From Lolium rigidum (taxonomy: Eukaryota; Streptophyta; Magnoliopsida; Poales; Poaceae): 64,000 bases of DNA. This document shows positions 56,801-64,000 of this stretch, in pieces. Below the pieces are notes generated by a model that saw nothing but the letters and a program-made list of their open reading frames with translations, made no database searches and was not told where the DNA came from. The stretch lies in the NCBI RefSeq assembly GCF_022539505.1, contig NC_061512.1, forward strand, positions 147,543,962 through 147,607,961, written 5' to 3'. Each line of letters begins with the position of its first letter. Position 1 is the stretch's first letter. The position numbers and the translations under genes were made by a program.

Positions 56801-57470
56801 TACTTCCGCAGTTGAGCATGGCTTTGTCCTTCGTCTCTTTCTTCACGCGGAAAAAGAATTGCCATAATTTGATGTCGGGACGAATTCCGAGATGCCCCTC
56901 GCAAAGAGTTGCGAAGTTTGAGAGCAGAAGGTAGGAGTTGGGGCAGATGTTGTGGGGCTGAAGCCCGTACGTGTCGAGGACGGAAAGAAAGAATTCCGAG
57001 CAGGGGAGCGATAATCCGCGCTCAACCCACGCCTTTGTCATGACACGCTCATCCGCGTCGGGTTTGGGGACGTCGGAGTCGCGCGTGAAACTCTAATTTC
57101 CGGAGATCATGCCCTCATTTTGGAGTTCCCGGAGCTCCGCGTCTGTTGTTTCGCAGGGCCACCATTGACCCCGCACCCCTTCACGGCTCCGGGCCTTGGA
57201 AGCTTTTTTGTTTTCCGCTTCTTGTACCTTGGCTGCCATTCTAGCTTGGCCTTGCAGTTCTTCTTCGAGCTCTTGAGCTGTTGGGATCCGGCCTAGTAAA
57301 GTACTGGAAGAGGCGGAAAAAGGTTGAGCTAGTCTAATGTCGGAAATATATGGTGGCAGGAATGATATGGGATCCGGGCATATGGGTTCTATTTGGTTGG
57401 GATCCGGGCTACTCGGAGAGCTACCAGTACAATGTGACGATTCGAGTGGCATGCTTCCGGCTGCACCCAT
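53894..57470 (-). pseudogene. Spliced antisense gene of the Tat element (PF04195-like 'putative gypsy type transposon' protein)
   Basis: Coding runs right to left. Main segments: 57470-57093, ending in TAG at 57093; the same frame goes on 57092-56568 with the conserved core (SLPCSEFFLSVLDTYGLQPH, NFATLCEGHLGIRPDIKLWQ); a shift near 56700 to 56904-56335 (LRYNARLMCTYTGADDLLRV, donor CCTCCG|GTAAGC); 56248-55930 (acidic, donor GCTAC|GTAAGT); 55851-55449 (Pro-rich); 55079-54960 and about 54890-54620 (coiled coil, LEAKLAEAKQKISEKNSELA); 54543-53894 to the stop. The core matches the plant family Pfam calls Transposase_28, of unknown function. TAG and shift break this copy. Exon ends after 55449 are approximate. 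Confidence 0.75.
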
Positions 57471-57525
57471 ACAAAGTATTTGAGTACCCGGATCACTAAG
57501 GCTATCTTCTACACTAAGTTATCTT

Positions 57526-57780
57526 CTACGAGGCCGGCGTACTTACCGCTAATGGCGCGGTGGCTCGACGGAGCTCCGGCGAAGATGAGGTCGCCGAACT
57601 TGAAGGAAATCGTCCCGCGTGACCACGAATCGGCGGCGGAGCGAATTTCTCGTTCAAACGTGGGAATCTTGGCACGAGGGGAGCCTTGGTTTGGCGGCGC
57701 GCGGGGATCACCGTGGCAAAGTTCGCCGGAGTCGAGATCTGACGGGCGGCGCGGCGCGAGGAGGAAGACGAGGTGGTGAG
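57526..57780 (-). other. Possible 5' exon/leader of the antisense gene
   Basis: An open stretch (MIPARRQTKAPLVPRFPRLN) leads to a good donor GCG|GTAAGTACG at about 57545, just upstream of the main coding part and downstream of a TATA box. It may be 5' UTR or first coding exon. Confidence 0.4.
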
Positions 57781-57817
57781 GAGAGGTGAAAGAATGGATT
57801 TTTACCGGTCCGCGGGG

Positions 57818-57825
57818 TATTTATA
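57818..57825 (-). promoter_or_regulatory. TATA box for the antisense gene
   Basis: CCTATAAATACC on the minus strand, about 110 bp upstream of the leader ATG at 57711 and with no LTR nearby, so the antisense gene has a separate promoter. Confidence 0.55.
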
Positions 57826-58330
57826 GGCCACGCGCGGAGATTCGGGATCCGGATCCGACGGTGGAAACTGAACGGTCACGCCGTTAGATGGATGACACGT
57901 GTTTAGGTCAACTACGGTAAAACGACGTGGAGGTAACTTAACCATGCACTCCCGAAAATTCCGGCTGAAAATTTGCATCTGCGAAAATTTAGCGCGGGAA
58001 ATGAGGAAGTTGTGCGCGGGAAAAGTGGAACTTCTGTTGTTAAGTGTGATCTGAAAGTGAAAGATTTCCGGAACTGTTTGAGTCTTTTAAGATTCCGGGT
58101 AATTCCGTGAGGATAAGTTGGCTCTCGTTCGAGCAGGGAGTAACCCGGAAATGTTCTTTGGAACGTCGATGGATGAAGTCCCGCGGGATGGGAGCATTTT
58201 CCGGCTATAGGTTGGAAAAAAGAAGAAAATGCAAAGTTGGAGCTCTTCAAGTTTCTCCGCGTTACCAACGTTTGCCGGAGATTGTGTTGAATCGGCAAGG
58301 CGGAAACTGCAGGCGAAACTCGGAGAACTC

Positions 58331-58340
58331 TGGGGGCTAC
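58331..58340 (+). promoter_or_regulatory. Polypurine-type tract of the Tat element
   Basis: TGGGGGCTAC directly before the 3' LTR, as in other grass Gypsy elements. Confidence 0.7.
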
Positions 58341-58900
58341 TGTTGTGGGTATACTTCATGGGTGTACCATCGACAGTGCCTAGATCCGGCAAGCCCGGGT
58401 GGCCCACAGATGGTGATGAGGCATGTGGCCCATCGGGCGGCCCGGCTTGCTGTTGATCATGAAGGAAGAAGTCCAGCCCAGGATCAGTAAGCCGGATCCG
58501 TACCGACATTAGGAGTAACCCGGATCCATGGAGGCCCATGAAGAACCCGGATCCAGTACGACGTATATGGAAGGCGGATCCGTGACGTGCACGGCAAGAT
58601 ATTGTACCGTAGTTAGGCTATCTGTAATCCGGCTAGGACTCTCCATGTAAACCCTAGATCCGTGCGCCTTTATAAGCCGGATCCCGGGAGCCCTAGAGAC
58701 ACAACCACAACTCATTGTAACATCGCGAAAGCGCCCAGATAATACCAGACAAGCAGCAGTAGGCCCTGTCATCGTGCAGGTGTTCCGAAGCTGGGTAACT
58801 CGCGTACCACCGTCCCGTGTGCACTCCGCCCTATGGCCCCTACTTCTTCTTCCCCTCGTGAGGATCCCTCCTCCGAGGTACCGTCGATTAGGCTACGACA
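58341..58900 (+). repeat. Tat-type Gypsy 3' LTR
   Basis: Same ends as the 5' LTR and about 98% identical; immediately followed by the TSD ctcac. Confidence 0.95.
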
Positions 58901-58905
58901 CTCAC

Positions 58906-59773
58906 CACGTGTACCACATGGTAAGATTGCTATTAATTGAATTAATTGGACATTTTTCCTACGTCCAATGAATTACAAGAAAAAATTGTGGTTTGTGCAA
59001 GAACATCTAAAATAATTAGTATATCCAACATCCTCTTCAACAGAGTTGCGGTTTGTGTAATCTTCTCCGCTAACCTTCATACTGGACCTCTTCGAATTGA
59101 ATTACTCCAATATAGTTTTATGTTCTTTGTCCTGAAATACTTTGTATGGAATGAACCGTATAGCTGAAAGTTCTGAGATTGCATTTGTTTATATATAGAT
59201 TCCAATTGCACATGTTTTCCAGCATATGCTTACACTATATGAAACTTTTGTATGTATCTTGCATATATCTTATGTTATTGCTGCAAAATTTACGGGCTTT
59301 TTTCGAAATGGGGAGCTTCGTGGCCTCTGCATCAAATGACACATACAACCATTTCAAAATTCATAGAATTATGTCGGAGGAGACTGGAAGCCATATAGAA
59401 TTATCGGATATATTGGCAATACATCAGCAAAGCATCGTATCTTTGTGCAGCCAATGCTTGTGTACAATCATGTACTCTAAGGTGGGCAGTAGATGCAGGC
59501 TATTACTTAGCAATGCCTTGGTAGATATTGGATCAGAGAATAGTACACTAGAGTACTACAACTTTATGTTAAATCTAATGTGAAAGACATCCACGTATCA
59601 AAGGGAAAAAGAATAAGTTACCAACGTTTATATACACTGCATCAGCTCTTCCCCTCCCAGGAGGTAGGCATATAGGAAAATGCTTTAGCTGGGAAGTGGG
59701 AACTGGGAAGTAATCTTTTACTTGTCGTACATGCAGGCATCCACATTTGTTTCGATCCGTAGTGTAGTAGATT
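58906..59773. other. Intergenic AT-rich DNA between Tat and CACTA elements
   Basis: A 134-codon plus frame at 59179-59583 has no recognisable domain (hydrophobic start, then an ordinary composition). I do not call a gene. Confidence 0.35.
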
Positions 59774-59825
59774 TAGCACTGGTAGAAAAACAGGCTTCCG
59801 GGAAGCCCCATAAGTCGCGAAGGTA

Positions 59826-60016
59826 AAGGAACCGCGACTAATGGGGTCTTTAGTCGCGGTTCGTGTGGCGAACCGCGACCAAAGGCCTGGGCCCAGGGCG
59901 CACGGTGGTCAGCTGGTGCACGTGGGGGGCTTTAGTCGCGGTTGGCCAGTCCAACCGCGACTAAAGGTGCCCGAAGGCCTTTAGTCGCGGTTGGCCAGGC
60001 CAACCGGGACTAAAGC
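59826..60016 (+). repeat. CACTA subterminal repeats, TTTAGTCGCGGTT and inverse
   Basis: Seven copies alternate in orientation (near 59829, 59849, 59869, 59931, 59951, 59980, 60002), giving hairpins such as TTTAGTCGCGGTTGG/CCAACCGCGACTAAAG. In En/Spm elements such motifs bind the TNPA-type protein. Confidence 0.85.
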
Positions 60017-60384
60017 CCCTCCCCTATATATACCCATCCAGCCATTTGGAGCCAACACTTAGCCATTTGGAGCCATTCTCTTCACAAACTTCACAAGTGA
60101 GTGTTAGCTAGGTTTGCTTTTGGTTCCTCTTATGCACATAAGGTGTTTGATGAAATGCCCCAAGAGCATGAAACAAACATGATATGAAGTGTTGGAGCCA
60201 CACTTGAGCTTTCTCATTTATTTTTTCCTCCTCGATCGCGGTTAGCAACTTGAACCTTTGATGTGTCGTCATTGATACAATATGCATGTGTGTGTAGTTC
60301 ATTGTTTAATTTATATTGTTTGTAGCTAGTTAGTTTAACAAATGCATGATGGTTAATTATATATTTTATATTATAATAATGCAG

Positions 60385-63300
60385 ATGAATCGGCAATGGA
60401 TGTACGGTAACCGACTCTCCGGCGAGTTCAGTACGGGTTTGAAAGATTTCCTCGTAGTGGCTAATGCGAACAAGCAGGGGGGTTTTGTTATCTGTTCATG
60501 TGTTAAGTGTAAGAATCGAAGGGTTACTCTTCCTCAAGAGATGTTCACATGCACCTGCTTCGGCACGGTTTCATGCCAAGCTATAATTGTTGGACCAAGC
60601 ATGGAGAAAGAGGGGTTATAATGGAAGAAGATGAAGAAGGGGATGATTTCATCGATGAAAGCTATCTTTCTCATTTCGGTGATACTTTCATGGAGGATGC
60701 TGAAGGTGAAGGGGAAGGTGAAGGGGAAGGTGAAGAAGAGGATCCCGTTGATGATCTTGGTCGGACCATTGCTGATGCACGGAGACGCTGCAAAACTGAA
60801 AAGGAGAGGGAGAATTTGGATCGCATGTTAGAGGATCACAGGAAGGCGCTGTACCCCGGATGCGATGATGGTCTGAAAAAGCTGGGCTGCACACTGGATT
60901 TGCTGAAATGGAAGGCACAGGCAGGTGTAGCTGACTCGGCATTTGAAAACTTGCTGAAAATGTTGAAGAATATGTTTCCAAAGAATAACGAGTTGCCCGC
61001 CAGTACGTACGAAGCAAAGAAGGTTGTCTGCCCTCTAGGTTTAGAGGTTCTCGAAGATACATGCATGCATCAACGACCGCATCCTCTACCGCGGTGAATA
61101 CGAGAATTTGAATGAATGCCCGGTATGCACCGCATTGCGTTATAAGATCGGAGGCGATGACCCCGGTGACGATGTTGAGGGCCGAAACCCAGGAAGAGGG
61201 TTCCCGCCAAGGTGATGTGGTATGCTCCTATAATACCACGGTTGAAACGTCCGTTCAGGAACAAAGAGCATGCCAAGTTGTTGCGATGGCACAAAGAGGA
61301 CCGTAAGTCGGACGGGGAGTTGAGACACCCCGCAGATGGAACGCAATGGAGAAAGATCGACAGAGAGTTCAAAGATTTTGCAGCTGACGCAAGGAACATA
61401 AGATTTGGTCTAAGTACGGATGGCATGAATCCTTTTGGCGAGCAGAGCTCCAGCCATAGCACCTGGCCCGTGACTCTATGCATCTACAACCTTCCTCCTT
61501 GGTTGTGCATGAAGCGGAAGTTCATTATGATGCCAGTGCTCATCCAAGGTCCGAAGCAACCCGGCAACGACATCGATGTGTACCTAAGGCCATTAGTTGA
61601 TGAGCTTTTACAGCTGTGGGGCAGACCTGGTGTCCGTGTGTGGGATGAGCACAAAGAAGATGAATTTGACCTACGAGCGTTGCTTTTCGTAACCATCAAC
61701 GATTGGCCTGCTCTTAGTAACCTTTCGGGACTCGTCAAATAAGGGATACAATGCATGCACGCACCGCTTACATGAGACTCGGAAGTGTACATTTGCCAAA
61801 TTGTAAGAAGAACGTGTACCTTGGGCATCGTCGATTTCTTCCGAAAGGTCATCCAAGTAAGAAAGAAAGGCAAGCATTACAACGGCAAGGCAGATCACCG
61901 GCCGAAGCCTGCGGAACACACTCGGTGCTGAGGTATTTGATATGGTCAAGGATTTGAAAGTCATCTTTGGAAAGGGTCCTGGCGGACAATCGGTTCCGAA
62001 GGGAGCTGACGGGCACGTAGCCATGTGGAAGAAGAAATCTATATTCTGGGAGCTAGAATATTGGAAAGTCCTAGAAGTCCGCTCTGCAATCGACGTGATG
62101 CACGTTACGAAGAATATTTGCGTGAACATCCTAAGCTTCTTGGGCGTGTATGGGAAGTCAAATGATACAAAGGAAGCACGGCAGGACCAGCAAAGTTTGA
62201 AAGACCGTGATGACCGGCATCCGGAACGGTTTCAAGGTCGTGCCAGCTACGCTCTGACCAAAGAAGAGAAGGTCATCTTTTTTGAATGCCTGAGCAGTAT
62301 GAAGGTCCCGTCAGGATTCTCGTCCAATATAAAGGGAATAATAAACATGGCGGAGAAAAAGTTCCAAAACCTGAAGTCTCACGACCGCCACGTGATTATG
62401 ACGCAATTGCTTCCGATTGCTTTGAGGGGCTCCTGCCGGAAAATGTTCGAATAGCCATTGTGAAGCTATGTGCATTCCTCAATGCAATCTCTCGAAGATA
62501 ATCAATCCAGAAGTTCTACCACGGTTACGTAACGATGTGATCCAATGTCTTGTCGGTTTCGAGTTGGTGTTCCCGCCATCCTTCTTCAATATTATGACGC
62601 ACCTCCTGGTTCACCTAGTCGATGAGATTTCCATTCTCGGTCCTGTATTTCTACACAATATGTTCCCCTTCGAGAGGTTCATGGGAGTATTAAAGAAATA
62701 TGTTCGTAATCGTGCCGGGCCGGAAGGAAGCATCGCCAAGGGCTATGGAAATGAGGAGGTAATTGAGTTTTGTGTTGACTTTGTTCCCGACCTTAAGCCG
62801 ATTGGTCTTCCTCAATCGCGGCACGAGGGGAGACTAAGTGGAAAAGGCACGATCGGAAGGAAATCAACGATATGTATGGACGGCCATTCTCCGACCGAAG
62901 CACACCACACGCTTCCGACCAATTCCAGCTTGGTGGCTCCGTACTTTGAGAAACACAAGAATATTTTACGCTCGGACAACCCTGGGAAGCCCGAATCCTG
63001 GATTAGGAAGGCCCACATGGAGACTTTCGGCAGTTGGTTGAGAAAACATTTAATGCATGACAATAAGGTTGTAGATCAGCTGTACATGTTGGCCAAGACA
63101 CCATCTTTGACTATAACGACTTTCCAAGGGTACGAGATAAATGGAAATACATTTTACACGATCGCCCAAGATAAAAAGAGCACCAACCAAAACAGTGGTG
63201 TCCGCTTTGATGCAGCAACCGAGAATGGGCAAAAGGTCACATATTATGGTTACATAGAGGAGATATGGGAACTTGACTATGGACCCTCCTTTAGGGTCCC

Positions 63301-63715
63301 TTTGTTCCGGTGCAAATGGTTCAAGCTAACAGGAGGTGGGGTAAAGGTGGACCAGCAATACGGAATGACAATGGTGGATTTCAACAATCTTGGTTACCTT
63401 GACGAACCATTCGTCCTAGCGAAAGATGTCGCTCAGGTTTTCTATGTGAAGGACATGAGTAGCAAACCGAGGAAACGGAAAGATAAGAAAACGATCAGTA
63501 CATCATGCGATGATCCAAAGCGCCACATTGTTCTTTCAGGGAAAAGAAACATCGTGGGAGTGGAGGACAAGACGGACATGTCAGAAGATTATAATATGTT
63601 TGCTGAAATTCCGCCCTTCAAAGTGAACACCGACCCAAGCATTAAGTTAAATGATGAGGATGCTCCATGGATACAGCACAATCGTAAGCAAGCAGGGACA
63701 CAAGGGAAGAAATGA
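60385..63715 (+). pseudogene. CACTA transposase (TNP2-like), frameshifted
   Basis: From the ATG at 60385 (after a cag acceptor): transposase-associated zinc domain (MNRQWMYGNRLSGEFSTGLK, VICSCVKCKNRR), a shift near 60549, an acidic Gly-Glu repeat (60700-60740), a shift near 61066, then the transposase core: WYAPIIPRLKR, RFGLSTDGMNPFGEQSSSHS, LLFVTINDWPALSNLSG. More lesions follow at 61742 and up to 61940. Next comes the C-terminal family region (SAIDVMHVTKNICVNILSF, VLPRLRNDVIQCLVGFELVF, MFPFERFMGVLKKYVRNRAG) ending in a stop at 63713-63715. The protein would cut at the CACTA ends. At least five lesions make it non-functional. Confidence 0.85.
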
Positions 63716-63840
63716 TGTGTAATAATTTATTATTGTACCAAACTTTGTTGAATGAATCATGTGAATTATATTACCCGTGATGTGTTTGGTGTCCATTTTC
63801 GAATGATTCAATTGACTCGAGATAGCACCGATGATACATG

Positions 63841-63981
63841 AAATTTGGAGTGACTAAGTCATACTCCCGCATACATGAAATTTGGAGTGACTAAGTCATA
63901 CTCCTGCATACAGAAATTTGGAGTGACTAAGTCATACTCCTGCATACATGAAATTTGGAGTGATTTAGTCATACTCCTGCC
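63841..63981. repeat. 37-bp tandem repeat, about 3.8 copies
   Basis: Units begin aaatttggagtgactaagtc at 63841, 63878, 63914 and 63951; the second is 36 bp and the last is diverged and partial. It lies downstream of the transposase, in the subterminal zone of the CACTA element. Confidence 0.95.
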
Positions 63982-64000
63982 TAGGCGTATAATATGCATA

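Larger units (their letters stand above)
45578..58900 (+). mobile_element. Tat-type Gypsy retrotransposon, complete structure, TSD CTCAC
   Basis: LTRs of 561 and 560 bp (45578-46138, 58341-58900) are flanked by ctcac at 45573-45577 and 58901-58905. A PBS follows the 5' LTR and a purine tract (TGGGGGCTAC) precedes the 3' LTR. Internal order: gag, PR, RT, RNase H, second RNase H, INT, then an antisense gene. The extra RNase H and the antisense gene are marks of the plant Tat lineage (known family fact). LTRs differ by about 7 substitutions and 3 single-base indels by hand. At a commonly used grass rate of 1.3e-8 per site per year that is near half a million years. Many frameshifts disable it. 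Confidence 0.93.
59777..64000 (+). mobile_element. CACTA (En/Spm-type) transposon, right end outside the window
   Basis: Starts CACTGGTAGAAAAACAGG, the CACTA terminus of grass Caspar-like families, preceded by a 3-bp site tag (59774-59776). Subterminal hairpin repeats, a transposase region and a 37-bp tandem repeat follow. The element continues past 64000, so its 3' TIR and TSD are not visible. Confidence 0.9.

Noticed and set aside
60549..61097. Acidic Gly-Glu protein as an independent gene
   Set aside because: It is the second frame of the broken CACTA transposase, continuous in homology with the pieces before and after it.
1..64000. tRNA, rRNA or CRISPR features
   Set aside because: None seen; direct repeats present belong to transposons or minisatellites, and PBS sequences only complement tRNA ends.

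Overview
This window looks like nuclear DNA of a grass, most likely Pooideae/Triticeae. It has nested LTR retrotransposons, CACTA and TIR transposons and MITEs typical of large cereal genomes, long GT-AG introns, and one intact class II diterpene cyclase gene in an otherwise transposon-dominated stretch. There is one 100-N assembly gap (4966-5065). All coordinates, phases and identities were worked out by hand; family names are from memory.

Layout. 1-9.3 kb is a stack of nested elements: a Gypsy LTR on the minus strand (1-690); a non-autonomous Gypsy with gag and protease but no reverse transcriptase or integrase seen (691-3870) followed by its LTR; a gap; an inverted LTR end of a second Gypsy family; a repeated part of the first LTR; and two TIR-transposon fragments, one with a broken AP2/ERF-like reading frame and one with an acidic reading frame, on either side of a 1.6-kb LTR. 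9.3-15.5 kb holds the best gene: a 14-exon copalyl-diphosphate-synthase-like gene (769 codons, open throughout, own TATA box and poly(A) signal). Its class II DxDD motif is intact, but the His/Asn pair of gibberellin-type ent-CPS is replaced by Phe/Cys, so a role in specialised (for example defence) diterpenoid metabolism is more likely than in hormone synthesis. No partner class I synthase or P450 is visible here. 20.5-30 kb on the minus strand carries a second, unrecognised spliced gene (ten exons whose phases join into one frame ending in a stop); a 5.1-kb Copia element with TSD GTGTT lies in its largest intron. 30-45 kb is repeat-rich: a kelch-like fragment, a retroposon, a three-LTR array of a small non-coding LTR element, a Copia LTR/PBS fragment, two coding-like minisatellites, MITEs, LINE remnants and a diverged duplication.

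45,578-58,900 is a structurally complete Gypsy element of the Tat type (5-bp TSD CTCAC, 561/560-bp LTRs, PBS, polypurine tract, gag, PR, RT, RNase H, a second RNase H, INT). Its 3' part carries a spliced antisense gene with its own TATA box. The reading frames are broken in many places. 59,777 to the window end is a CACTA element with subterminal hairpin repeats, a frameshifted transposase and a 37-bp tandem repeat.

The two host-type genes are separate transcription units on opposite strands; I see no operon-like or obvious pathway link between them. The most interesting items are the atypical CPS active-site signature, the antisense gene inside the Tat element, the triple-LTR array with unusual inverted ends, and the unrecognised gene hosting the Copia insertion.
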